A DNA stretch of 64,000 bases from assembly GCA_022793065.1 (NCBI GenBank), contig JAAWCE010000017.1:23208-87207 (forward strand), given 5' to 3'. The notes beneath the pieces were generated by a model that had not been told where the DNA came from, ran no database searches, and saw nothing but the letters and a program-made list of their open reading frames with translations. The position numbers and the translations under genes were made by a program. Positions 44,994 through 53,701 of the stretch are shown here, piece by piece. The stretch's first letter is position 1. Each line of letters opens with the position of its first letter. The stretch is from Lachnospiraceae bacterium (lineage in GTDB: Bacteria; Bacillota; Clostridia; Lachnospirales; Lachnospiraceae).

Positions 44994-45018
44994 AAAGTCC
45001 GGCAAATTGCCGGACTTT
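44994..45018 (-). terminator. Rho-independent terminator of the aldo/keto reductase gene
   Basis: A perfect 10-bp G+C-rich stem (44994-45003 with 45009-45018) ends in a short T-run on the minus strand, 16 nt past the stop. Confidence 0.8.
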
Positions 45019-45033
45019 CCATACCTGCGAAAC

Positions 45034-46026
45034 CTACGCCAAAATCTCTTCAATCTTTTTGCGTTCTTCCTCACTAAAAGCAGTATTTTCTATCATTTTC
45101 ACATTGTCGAAAATCTGAGAAACACGAGACGCCCCGATTAACACACTGGTAATATCACCATCTCTCAAAATCCATGCCAATGCCATCTGTGCCAATGTCT
45201 GCCCCCGCTGTGCAGCTAACTGCCCCAGCTTCTTAAGCCTTTCAATCATTTCATCCGTAACAGCGTTTTCTTTCAGGAATCTTCCATCTGTGCGGATTCT
45301 GCTATCTTCTGGAATTCCATTCAAATATCTATCTGTCAAAAGTCCCTGCGCCAATGGACAAAATGTAATAATACCAATCCCGTTTGCCGCCGCATACTCT
45401 TTCAGGCCATCTTTTTCAATATCCCTTACCAACATAGAATATTTTCTTTGATTAATAATAAAAGGGGTACCCATCTGACTGAAAAGTTCTGCAATGGCAA
45501 TCGTCTGCTCTTTATCATAATTGGAAATTCCAACATAAAGCGCCTTACCGCTCCTTACAATCCCATCCAATGCCCTTGCAGTCTCTTCCAAAGGTGTATT
45601 GGGGTCAGGTCTGTGATGATAATAAATATCCACATAATCAAGCCCCATACGCTTAAGACTCTGGTCAAGGCTCGCAACCAAATACTTTTTACTGCCCCAG
45701 TCGCCATAAGGCCCCGGCCACATATCATATCCTGCCTTTGTGGAAATCACCAGCTCATCCCGATATTTTCCCATTCCCTTTTCCAGTATCCGTCCAAAAT
45801 TCTCTTCCGCCGCTCCCGGCACAGGACCATAATTGTTTGCAAGGTCAAAATGTGTAATACCACAGTCAAAGGCAGCACGGCACATTGCCTGCATGGTCTC
45901 AAAATTACCATTGGAACCAAAATTATGCCACAATCCCAGGGAAACGGCCGGAAGCATAAGCCCGCTCCTTCCGCAACGATTGTACCTCATTTTATCATAT
46001 CTCTTTTCATCAGCTACAAAACTCAT
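45034..46026 (-). CDS. Aldo/keto reductase, YghZ/Gpr type
   Basis: 330 residues from ATG 46026 (AAGGAGGG 6 nt upstream). The AKR barrel is complete: catalytic D-x-x-N-x-Y in HFDLANNYGP, K in STKAGYDMWPGPYGDWGSKKYL, H in YYHHRPDPNTPLEET, and the NADPH-binding end SVLIGASRVSQIFDN. The K-A-G-Y-D-M-W-P-G-P-Y segment is specific to the YghZ group, which reduces small aldehydes such as L-glyceraldehyde 3-phosphate and methylglyoxal. It is cytoplasmic and monocistronic, with its own terminator. Confidence 0.92.
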   Translation of the reverse strand: MSFVADEKRYDKMRYNRCGRSGLMLPAVSLGLWHNFGSNGNFETMQAMCRAAFDCGITHFDLANNYGPVPGAAEENFGRILEKGMGKYRDELVISTKAGYDMWPGPYGDWGSKKYLVASLDQSLKRMGLDYVDIYYHHRPDPNTPLEETARALDGIVRSGKALYVGISNYDKEQTIAIAELFSQMGTPFIINQRKYSMLVRDIEKDGLKEYAAANGIGIITFCPLAQGLLTDRYLNGIPEDSRIRTDGRFLKENAVTDEMIERLKKLGQLAAQRGQTLAQMALAWILRDGDITSVLIGASRVSQIFDNVKMIENTAFSEEERKKIEEILA

Positions 46027-46316
46027 ATTACCCTCCTTTTTCAATTTCTCTCTTCTGTTCCTATACTAACATTCAACACAATTTCCGTTTTATTGTGCAG
46101 CACCTTTGTGAAATAAAATTCTTCAGCCTGCCGTCCATTTTCCCACGCATTGACTGCCATATCACATTTGCAAATATGTACTCAGTATATCACATTCCAA
46201 TAACAAACGAAAGCATTATCTATGATTTCTGCACTGAACTTTATGCTCTACATATTTGTTTCACACTTAACCCACGCCGCCATTGGCAGCACAAACCATC
46301 ATTTCATACATAGAAT

Positions 46317-49300
46317 TCAATCCAAATATGTCTTTCTCATCATTTCACACTCTTCCCCACAAATATGACAAAATTCCCCGAACTGCCTCAATATCATTGC
46401 CGGATTCTCTATCTGCGGCAGTAAAATATCCAGACAGTCCCGAATTCTGCGCATTTCGGTATGTACCAAATACGCCGGCACTCTCCTGTTGTCAAACATA
46501 ACCTTATGATATTTTCTGTTTTCTGCTTTCAGATATTGGTCCACATTTGCTACCAAATATTCCATTCCTTCACAAGAATCATCCAAATAAAACATCTGGT
46601 GTTTTCCCTCATGCTGTATCAGAACAATATAATGATCTCTGACATCTCTTCCCCCTGCCGAATCCTGTACCAAATACGCCCAATCCAATACCAGCCTGTT
46701 CAACTGTCCCGCCATATACATTGCCAACATATCCTGTACCAATCTTTTGTCCCCGGAAACATCTACTCTTTTCCACTGTTTTCCATCCTTGTCTACGTAT
46801 GACAACATCGTCGGCACCACCGGGACATAAAACTGTCCCTGCAATCGATTACATGCCTGTTCCGCAGGATATGCGCCATACAGTCGTTTCGCCAAATAGT
46901 ATTGCTGTTGTTCCGCCGTAAAATATACCTCAGGGCTCCACACCAGACACTTCGGATTCGGATCCTGACAAGCCACCTGCGCAAATACTTCTTCCAACTG
47001 ACTCTCCATATATCCCAAAGTATGATGTAATACATAATTAGGCAGCAATCCCAGCCCAAAAGGTTCGTATACCACGTCTTTTTCATCTACTACTTTGTAG
47101 ACTTCCGGAATTCCTACCAACCTGAACCATCTCTGTTTCAAGTCTTCAAAATAAAAACAGGCATATCGCTTCAAATTTCCATCCTTCAAAAATACCAATG
47201 ACCGCCTGTCAAAATCCAACTCCAGTCTATTGAGTTTACCCTTAAAATATTCTTCAAGATATTTATGAATTACCTCCTCTGTCACATCTTCGCCTTCCAA
47301 TTCAGAAGCAATATTCCACTTATCTCTCAATAGCAGCCGCTTTGGCAGCACTTCCAACGGTACCATTACATCCCATCGAATCATATCCCGCTCAATTGTC
47401 ATTTCCTGAAGCAAACGCCTGCCCATTTTAATCGCCGTGTCCAAATCAGGTATGGCTCTATCACTGGATATAGGAATCTTTCGATGGTTGACTTCCTCAT
47501 AGGTAATTAAAGTACCGTCTTCGTGGATATCACAGCCAAACAATTGTTTCTCATTTTCAGCATAAAAACTGCAGATAGGAACTACATCTTCCTGAAAATG
47601 GCAAATATAACCTGCAATACAATCCGCAATGACAGGGATATCCCCCTCCCATATAGGAAGTTTGGACAATCTTCCTGCCAGTTCCTCATATATATTGACA
47701 TATTCTTCCAAAGGCGCAGAAGCTATCGGCGCCAAAAGCCAGAAATAAGTATCATTGTCCACCTCCGCCAATGCCTGTCCGGGAAAACGAGGAACCATAG
47801 GGCTGCCATTCCAGAGATATTCCATATATCTGACATGGAAATGTATGCTCAAAATATCTTCTTTTCCATTCCGAACCTGCAGTTCCAACGAAGGTTTTAT
47901 CCGCTTGTTCCATTCTCCTGAATAAGGCATTCTATCCTGCAGAAATGCTTCTAACGTAATCTGATTCCGCACACCACAGGCTATATGAAACGCCGTATTT
48001 AAATAATAGCGCAGAAATGCTCTGTTTCCCATATCAAACTTATCCCAATGGATCTCTGCCTGCGCATCCTCCTGAAAAGCATCCTCTATCCGCTTCTTAT
48101 CTTTTGCTGTTACAATTTTCTCCAACACAAGATTTGCAAACGGCAAATCTCTATGTGCGTAATAAAATTCCTCAAGCTTCTCCAATAGATAATTTCCACT
48201 ATTTTTGGTTATCCAATAACGTGAAATCTGTTTATCTATAAACGCCTCATCTCTCAAAGCTATCTGCACATCCTCACGCCGGAAAAATTGATCCAATTGC
48301 TCCTTTTCTTCCGGCGTCCGCCCTTCATTACTGTAACAGATAATTCCCCCTCTATGAAAATTGTAGAAAAATTCCTGGGTAAGTTTCTTAAAATCCACTT
48401 TGGACTCTTCCATAACTCCTGGCACATGTGCAATGACCGCTTCCCGCAATCCTCCATACAGAAGTCTCTCCCTTCCCTGAGTAGCATTTTTCAACCCTAA
48501 ATGGCTCCAAAGCATCCGATATACTTCCGCCGGGAATTCCATATGGGGCAAATCCTTTAAACTATCCTCTCCATGCACATTCCGAAAGAAATATGTTATC
48601 AATTTCAAAGACTTTGGATGTCGTTGAGATAATTCATACTGAGCCGCATTCCACATGGGACGGTCTGAAATATTGCTTAAACCATATCTATCAATAATCT
48701 TCCCCACAGCAACCAAAACATCATCATTCCATACTTTCTCTCTTGTAATCGCCAAAAGCTCTCGATAATCCCGAAATCCCGCCGTCATCGCATAATCATT
48801 TCCCTTAAATCGCGTAATGGCCGGACCCATTTGAGCAATTTCCCCAATCAACTCAATGCCCTGGAACGGGGATGTACTATCCATTACCAGTTCCATGCCT
48901 TTTTGCCCCTTATCATCATATGTATTATGGGCGCTTAAACCATATGTGATATAAAGTTCTGTCAAAAACTCTTTCCCCGGCGGATACTCTTCCGCATTTT
49001 CTTTCACAACCTCCAGCATAAGTTGTGCAAATTTTGCTTCCCGATACCCTTCAAGAAATCCATCGGATACAAAATAATCTGACCAGGCCATACGGTCTCT
49101 ACAGCGTTTTCCGGTATAAAGTTCCCGAAATCTTTGAATTCCCTCTCTGTTCTGAAACGGATTCTCTTCCATGGACAAGGTAACATTCCACGACAACCCC
49201 GAAGAAGCCTTCTGTGATTCCTGATATATGGTTTCCTCATTTTGTGTATCTGCAAATTCACTGTTTTGAGGTTGACTATCCTCACAACCTCCGTACCCAA

Positions 49301-49514
49301 CTTGATTTTTCTGTGTCAAAGTTTCCTCTGTCATGATCTGTGCCGTCACTGCCTCTTTCGCATATACCAGCGCTTTTTCATACGCTTGGCGTATTTTAAG
49401 GAATTCTTCCATATGTTCTTCAGAATTAAATTCCTTTGCCCGATCCGCGTAGGCTTTTTTAATTGCATTTGTGTCACATGTTTCTTCCAGCCGCAATACT
49501 TCCCATATATCCAT
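46317..49514 (-). CDS. Very large protein with a degenerate N-terminal J domain
   Basis: 1065 residues from ATG 49514 (AAAGG 9 nt upstream). Residues 1-55 follow the J-domain helices (WEVLRLEETCDTNAIKKAYADRAKEF, EEHMEEFLKIRQAYEKAL), but the HPD tripeptide needed to stimulate Hsp70 is absent: the loop reads E-F-N-S-E-E. The remaining 1000 residues are soluble alpha/beta sequence of no recognised family, with no signal peptide or membrane helix. Clostridia often encode such J-like giants near Hsp70 (HscC) genes; none is visible here. A broken gene fragment lies just upstream. Confidence 0.7.
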   Translation of the reverse strand: MDIWEVLRLEETCDTNAIKKAYADRAKEFNSEEHMEEFLKIRQAYEKALVYAKEAVTAQIMTEETLTQKNQVGYGGCEDSQPQNSEFADTQNEETIYQESQKASSGLSWNVTLSMEENPFQNREGIQRFRELYTGKRCRDRMAWSDYFVSDGFLEGYREAKFAQLMLEVVKENAEEYPPGKEFLTELYITYGLSAHNTYDDKGQKGMELVMDSTSPFQGIELIGEIAQMGPAITRFKGNDYAMTAGFRDYRELLAITREKVWNDDVLVAVGKIIDRYGLSNISDRPMWNAAQYELSQRHPKSLKLITYFFRNVHGEDSLKDLPHMEFPAEVYRMLWSHLGLKNATQGRERLLYGGLREAVIAHVPGVMEESKVDFKKLTQEFFYNFHRGGIICYSNEGRTPEEKEQLDQFFRREDVQIALRDEAFIDKQISRYWITKNSGNYLLEKLEEFYYAHRDLPFANLVLEKIVTAKDKKRIEDAFQEDAQAEIHWDKFDMGNRAFLRYYLNTAFHIACGVRNQITLEAFLQDRMPYSGEWNKRIKPSLELQVRNGKEDILSIHFHVRYMEYLWNGSPMVPRFPGQALAEVDNDTYFWLLAPIASAPLEEYVNIYEELAGRLSKLPIWEGDIPVIADCIAGYICHFQEDVVPICSFYAENEKQLFGCDIHEDGTLITYEEVNHRKIPISSDRAIPDLDTAIKMGRRLLQEMTIERDMIRWDVMVPLEVLPKRLLLRDKWNIASELEGEDVTEEVIHKYLEEYFKGKLNRLELDFDRRSLVFLKDGNLKRYACFYFEDLKQRWFRLVGIPEVYKVVDEKDVVYEPFGLGLLPNYVLHHTLGYMESQLEEVFAQVACQDPNPKCLVWSPEVYFTAEQQQYYLAKRLYGAYPAEQACNRLQGQFYVPVVPTMLSYVDKDGKQWKRVDVSGDKRLVQDMLAMYMAGQLNRLVLDWAYLVQDSAGGRDVRDHYIVLIQHEGKHQMFYLDDSCEGMEYLVANVDQYLKAENRKYHKVMFDNRRVPAYLVHTEMRRIRDCLDILLPQIENPAMILRQFGEFCHICGEECEMMRKTYLD

Positions 49515-49620
49515 CTCTTTCAATCCTTTCACTATTCAACAGAAAGCACCAAAATCCTAACCCATGGATTCTGTTGTGCGGAAGTTTACTTCCAAACTTA
49601 TAACTCCATACAAATTATCA

Positions 49621-49790
49621 TTACCTGTGCATCCCCTCCCAGGGGTCCGCAGTTATCATATCTTCCCATGCTTCCTGGTTTCCTTCTGCCGCAAAAGTAA
49701 GTTTTTTCAGCTCGTCCAATTTTTTCTGAAGTTCCTATTCTCAAAACACTCTGCAACGCTTAAAAGATACTGCAGTCCACTCAGGATATT
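49621..49790 (-). pseudogene. Frameshifted remnant upstream of the J-like gene
   Basis: In minus-strand translation ILSGLQYLLSVAECFENRNF runs in one frame until a stop near 49715. A one-base shift then continues KKLDELKKLTFAAEGNQEAW and ends W-E-G-M-H-R-stop at 49621. The two halves read as one amphipathic, protein-like sequence, with a further stop just upstream. The original gene is not recognised. Confidence 0.4.
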
Positions 49791-49835
49791 ATTCCCCTAT
49801 TCCCTTTTGGAAACATGTTCCCACTGCATAATCCG

Positions 49836-50027
49836 TTATTTTTTATCTGTATACAGCTTATAAAAAGTACAAATTATATTGATACCCAGACATATTCCCA
49901 GCATGATTGCTTCTATCATCATGTTATCCGGATCCATATGTCCATGTATTTCAAATCCCAACAAAGCCACAACGAAAAATTCAATGACAAGCACAAGAAT
50001 TTGAATCCAAAAGACAGCTTTTTTCAT
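49836..50027 (-). CDS. Small two-helix membrane protein
   Basis: 63 residues with an excellent ribosome site (GGAGG 6 nt before ATG). Two membrane helices (about 5-26, VFWIQILVLVIEFFVVALLGF, and 36-56, MMIEAIMLGICLGINIICTFY) are linked by a short charged loop EIHGHMDPDN. The family is not recognised. Neighbours are an Rpn-type nuclease and a gene remnant, so this may belong to an accessory patch. A membrane-active or toxin-like role is possible but unsupported. Confidence 0.65.
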   Translation of the reverse strand: MKKAVFWIQILVLVIEFFVVALLGFEIHGHMDPDNMMIEAIMLGICLGINIICTFYKLYTDKK

Positions 50028-50098
50028 TTCCTACCTCCACGATTTGTACCTTACTTGAAATCCTTTCCAATTGAATTTTTCCAATCTTTGCCCCAATA

Positions 50099-51088
50099 TT
50101 ATTTCGTATCCAAAATCCCATATTCCTTATAAAACGCTTTCCTTATATCAGAATCTTTGGCTGCCAGCTCGGCATCTGCAACCCTTCCCTCCTGCAAAAG
50201 TCTGCTCATTAAAGCTGCAAGAAATTCTTCCCCCTGCTCTATTCCCTGCTCTATCCCCTCTTCTAAAACACTTTGTCCCAATCCACCCATACGTTTTACC
50301 TCTTCCCACAATTCTTTATTGCCAGAAAAATCAATATACTCAGATACTGTCTGCATGAAATCCGACTTATGAGGATACATCACCGCATTCAAAAAACGCA
50401 AAAGTCCATATCCTTCTTGATCCTCTTTTCCATTATACACCTTATCTCCCAGTTTGATAACTACCAAAGTCATCAAATCATATTTCTCTTTCGCAACCAC
50501 ATGTTTTCCTGTATTTCTCGTATTGGACATTTCATAAGTAGATATGCTATACCTGGCTGTTTTTGGAACATCATCTCTACATATCCAAATACTGTAACAC
50601 TTCTCTAACTGCCCATAATCTGTATTCTCTGTAATCAAAGAAAGTTGTGACGAAAGTCGGCGGGCCAGATAATACATTCCACGCTTCTCAACCGGATATC
50701 CTGGATGATATGTCTTCTGCGGCTCTATGTCCACATGAAGACTCACTGAAACCTGGGCCGTTGTTAGTTGTGGATTTTTTGCCCGAAACACCAGATCAAA
50801 ATATGAAACTTTCTCATTTAATTGCGCAAATTCCGCATTGTTTCCGTACACCTGCGTATTGGTTCTGTTTATAGACACCTCTCTTTCATCAGACAGCGAA
50901 TCCTCATGGATAAAATCCATAATTTCTTCCCGGCTATATCCCCTATACTCTGAGATCACCTCCTGCAAAATGATAGCCAATACTTCTTTACTGTGCAGAA
51001 TCAGCTTACTCTGGGCATCCAAACCTTCCATATTCTCTGTAAGCTGCATAGAACTTAATGTATCCATACTGCCTCTCAATTTCCCCAT
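50099..51088 (-). CDS. Rpn-family PD-(D/E)XK nuclease/transposase relative
   Basis: 329 residues. The family pattern is clear: an N-terminal K-E-V-L-A-I-I-L-Q and EYRGYSREEIMDFIHED region, a core D-L-V-F-R-A ... LHVDIEPQKTY with the D and E-x-Q active-site-like strand, and YYLARRLSSQLS. The central YSIWICRDDVP follows, and a C-terminal coil (E-E-G-I-E-Q-G-I-E-Q-G-E-E) with the terminal three-helix stretch. Rpn proteins are transposase-derived nucleases that promote RecA-independent recombination. It is the intact counterpart of the broken copy at 0.55-1.3 kb, though only distantly similar. Confidence 0.75.
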   Translation of the reverse strand: MGKLRGSMDTLSSMQLTENMEGLDAQSKLILHSKEVLAIILQEVISEYRGYSREEIMDFIHEDSLSDEREVSINRTNTQVYGNNAEFAQLNEKVSYFDLVFRAKNPQLTTAQVSVSLHVDIEPQKTYHPGYPVEKRGMYYLARRLSSQLSLITENTDYGQLEKCYSIWICRDDVPKTARYSISTYEMSNTRNTGKHVVAKEKYDLMTLVVIKLGDKVYNGKEDQEGYGLLRFLNAVMYPHKSDFMQTVSEYIDFSGNKELWEEVKRMGGLGQSVLEEGIEQGIEQGEEFLAALMSRLLQEGRVADAELAAKDSDIRKAFYKEYGILDTK

Positions 51089-51356
51089 ATAATCCCCTTC
51101 CTTATCAAAATCGAACTTATGTTCTCATATTACCATGAAAATACACATTCGTCAATATCCCTTGTAAAATTCTTGCAACAGATTATTGCGCTTGTTAGCA
51201 TTAAAAGAAATTGTTCTAAACTGGGAAAAACGCAAGACCAAAGATATCATAGATTTCCAAAAGCTATAAATATAATGAATTTCAAAGAAATACTTAAAAC
51301 AAACTTGCCATACTTCAAATTATCAAATTTTTTATCCAAAACCTTTTCTCATTTTA
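51089..51356. other. Intergenic region without a supported gene
   Basis: A+T-rich upstream region of the Rpn-type gene and downstream region of the SAM methyltransferase gene. Nothing else was seen. Confidence 0.4.
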
Positions 51357-51938
51357 TCACTTCCTGGCCAACACATTCACCCACCATTGGGCATTTCTCC
51401 CCTGACGCACATCCTGGGAAACGAATATTTCCACAATGTAAAAGCAACATTCCTCCATAAGTTCTTTCAAAGGAGCTTCTTGATAATCCATAAAAAATCT
51501 CTCCCCTTCTCTCCGCTCTCCCTGGCCATATTTAAAAGATGCATACAAAATCCCGTTTTCTTTCAATGCAGCTCGAAACCTTTTTAATACCTGAACTATT
51601 GTTTCTTTAGAAATATGCAGAAGAGATGCACATGCCCATATTCCGTCAAATTCCTGGCAAAAATCCATCTCTTCAAAAGACATGCACATAACTCTCTGCC
51701 CCAGAAATTTCTCCGCTTCTTTACAGATTTCAGTGGAAGCATCCAAAGCAGTTACCACATATCCAGCATCCATGAACGCTTTTGCATCTCTGCCGCTGCC
51801 ACATCCGGCATCCAATATATGCGCGCCTAATTTTAAATGATGCAAGAATTTATTTCTGCAAAAACCCATATCCGCATTTCTGGTGACATCGCAGAATTCC
51901 CTTGCGTTTTGATTGTAATAGGCTATGGTTTGGTTCAT
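51357..51938 (-). CDS. Class I SAM-dependent methyltransferase
   Basis: 193 residues from ATG 51938. That start overlaps the TGA of the HNH gene (ATGA) and has AAGGA at a proper distance, so the two are coupled. The Rossmann core has motif I ILDAGCGSGRDAKAF, the acidic end of strand 2 (VTALDAS), and the D-G-I-W-A-C-A-S-L-L-H-I-S segment. The pattern matches the TehB/Methyltransf_25 group acting on small molecules; DNA-methyltransferase catalytic motifs are absent. The substrate is unknown. The tail (FFMDYQEAPLKELMEECCF ... QWWVNVLARK) is typical of this group. Confidence 0.85.
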   Translation of the reverse strand: MNQTIAYYNQNAREFCDVTRNADMGFCRNKFLHHLKLGAHILDAGCGSGRDAKAFMDAGYVVTALDASTEICKEAEKFLGQRVMCMSFEEMDFCQEFDGIWACASLLHISKETIVQVLKRFRAALKENGILYASFKYGQGERREGERFFMDYQEAPLKELMEECCFYIVEIFVSQDVRQGRNAQWWVNVLARK

Positions 51939-53050
51939 AATACATTTCCTTCCATATAAGTCCAATTTCTAAAACCACAATTTCTAGCGGAAGTATATAC
52001 TGGTTGAATGACTTCCTCTAATGCATTGGCAAATTCTTGAAAACTTAAACCTTCCCTATAAACCTTTCTTCTAATTTCATCATTATTAAGATGCTCCCTT
52101 GCACACTTTTCAAACTCATTATGTATCTTATCATATTTCCACAGCAACTCATAAGATAAATATTCAAGCCCTGCCAACAACGGAAAATAAGTATTCCAAT
52201 CAGGTAAATTATTACTTTTGCTGCTGTTTATGCTGCGAGTCGTGGGATGAAGATTCCAAAATTCATCATGGGCCACATAAGACCAGGGTACAAAATGATC
52301 AATGGAAACATCTTTCTCACTTAACACATTCCGTCCATATATTTCTGTCACTGGGTGCAAGGTAAGCAGCATCTTCCAATACTTTTGAACCTTCTCCAAT
52401 TTTCGTTCCTGGGGCGGATACAATTTATCTGCAATTCCCGGAACACTGGGATTCCGCCTCTGCAGATACAAAATCATGCGATATTGAAGCCATCCTTTTA
52501 TAATTTCTTGATTTTTTTGTATATAAGAAAACCAGTCCTCATGAATTCTAATACAGGTTTTCATCCCCTTTAGTTCATCAAAGTAATACATAAGCCTGGT
52601 TTCCGTATTTATTTTGGCAATCAGCTCACTTTCCGATACATCCCATTCTTTTCCTTTGATTTTACTCATAAAAGGCGCCTGAATACGATATGGAACATTC
52701 TTTGTCAAAATTCGCTTACGTTTCATCACTTCTTTATCGGTGCAGTTTTTTAAATACCCTAATATGTTTTCTTTTTTTTCGCTGGATTTCATTTTAGAAA
52801 TGCTTTGCAGATCATGTACCAAACTTTCCAATGTATCCCTGGGTCCTAAATTCAAATGATATTCCGTCACCATATACCATGCTTCTGCTATCATTTCATC
52901 AACCAATTCTTCATAGGCTATTTCTCTTTTATCTTCTAATACTTTTGTAATAATTGCCTGAAACCAGAAAAATTTATAACATTCGCTGGTATTATCAAAT
53001 AACCTGCTTAAATACTGTATTTCCAACTCTCCAGAATATGGCAGCTGCAT
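51935..53050 (-). CDS. HNH endonuclease-domain protein
   Basis: 371 residues. A helical N-terminal domain of about 200 residues (LFDNTSECYKFFWFQAIITKVLED..., EELVDEMIAEAWYMV) precedes a classic HNH fold: D-H near residue 251 (VSIDHFVPWSYV), the central N in FWNLHPTTRSINSSKSNNLP, and a downstream helix. It should bind a metal and cut DNA or RNA. It overlaps the start of the methyltransferase by 4 nt, an arrangement that suggests a two-gene functional unit. It lies in a patch of accessory genes. Confidence 0.8.
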   Translation of the reverse strand: MQLPYSGELEIQYLSRLFDNTSECYKFFWFQAIITKVLEDKREIAYEELVDEMIAEAWYMVTEYHLNLGPRDTLESLVHDLQSISKMKSSEKKENILGYLKNCTDKEVMKRKRILTKNVPYRIQAPFMSKIKGKEWDVSESELIAKINTETRLMYYFDELKGMKTCIRIHEDWFSYIQKNQEIIKGWLQYRMILYLQRRNPSVPGIADKLYPPQERKLEKVQKYWKMLLTLHPVTEIYGRNVLSEKDVSIDHFVPWSYVAHDEFWNLHPTTRSINSSKSNNLPDWNTYFPLLAGLEYLSYELLWKYDKIHNEFEKCAREHLNNDEIRRKVYREGLSFQEFANALEEVIQPVYTSARNCGFRNWTYMEGNVL

Positions 53051-53152
53051 TATTAATCCCCCATCACTATATACTTATAGCCAAAACATCCAATTCCCTG
53101 TGAGAAGATTACTTATCTCTCTATTCCGCTCACAAGCCCATTCATAAATAAA

Positions 53153-53674
53153 TCAATGTGCCCAACTGCCAAATACTTTCTGATACGCAATCCGCGGCGT
53201 GCCATCCTCCACATAAATAATCCCGCATGTTTTAAATCCATGCTTATCCAATAAATGCCTCATAATATGATTATCCGCGTGAGTATCTATTCTGATATTG
53301 GGAATTATCTTCCCACAATATTCCTGGCATGCCGCAAATACACCTTTCGTCCAACCGTCCCCAGCAAGCCTGTGAATTGTGCCATACGCCTCCTCATTCA
53401 GCCAGCTTCCGTTTTCTATTTTCTGATATGTAGGTTCTATGCCGGGCAAAAATGCGAACACGCCGCATATTTTGCCCTCTTCTTCCGTTACAAAGCTTTG
53501 CCCTGCCTCAATATCCTCCGCAACCACCTCTTCCCACGGCCAACGTTCTCCCCATTGTGAAGGATTTCCATTTTGACGCATCCGCTCTCTGGCGTGAGCA
53601 TAAATTTGCAAAATTTCCTGTAAATCTGTCATACTGGCTTTTCTGATATTCACCTGTTTTACACATCCTCTCAT
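53153..53674 (-). CDS. GNAT-family N-acetyltransferase
   Basis: 173 residues. Strands and the acetyl-CoA site of the GNAT fold can be traced: IRKASMTDLQEILQIYAHARERM, FVTEEEGKICGVFAF, then IHRLAGDGWTKGVFAACQEYCG for the pyrophosphate loop (a relaxed R/Q-x-x-G-x-G/A), and NIRIDTHADNHIMRHLLDKHGF at the end. The D-T-H-x-x-N segment is typical of a clostridial subgroup. The acceptor is unknown. ATG 53674 and a GTG at 53653 are both possible starts. Confidence 0.85.
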   Translation of the reverse strand: MRGCVKQVNIRKASMTDLQEILQIYAHARERMRQNGNPSQWGERWPWEEVVAEDIEAGQSFVTEEEGKICGVFAFLPGIEPTYQKIENGSWLNEEAYGTIHRLAGDGWTKGVFAACQEYCGKIIPNIRIDTHADNHIMRHLLDKHGFKTCGIIYVEDGTPRIAYQKVFGSWAH

Positions 53675-53701
53675 ATACCTATCCCAATACCCTTAACACG
53701 T

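Noticed and set aside
45448..46116. 222-codon plus-strand frame
   Set aside because: It is antisense to the aldo/keto reductase gene, which is clearly real.
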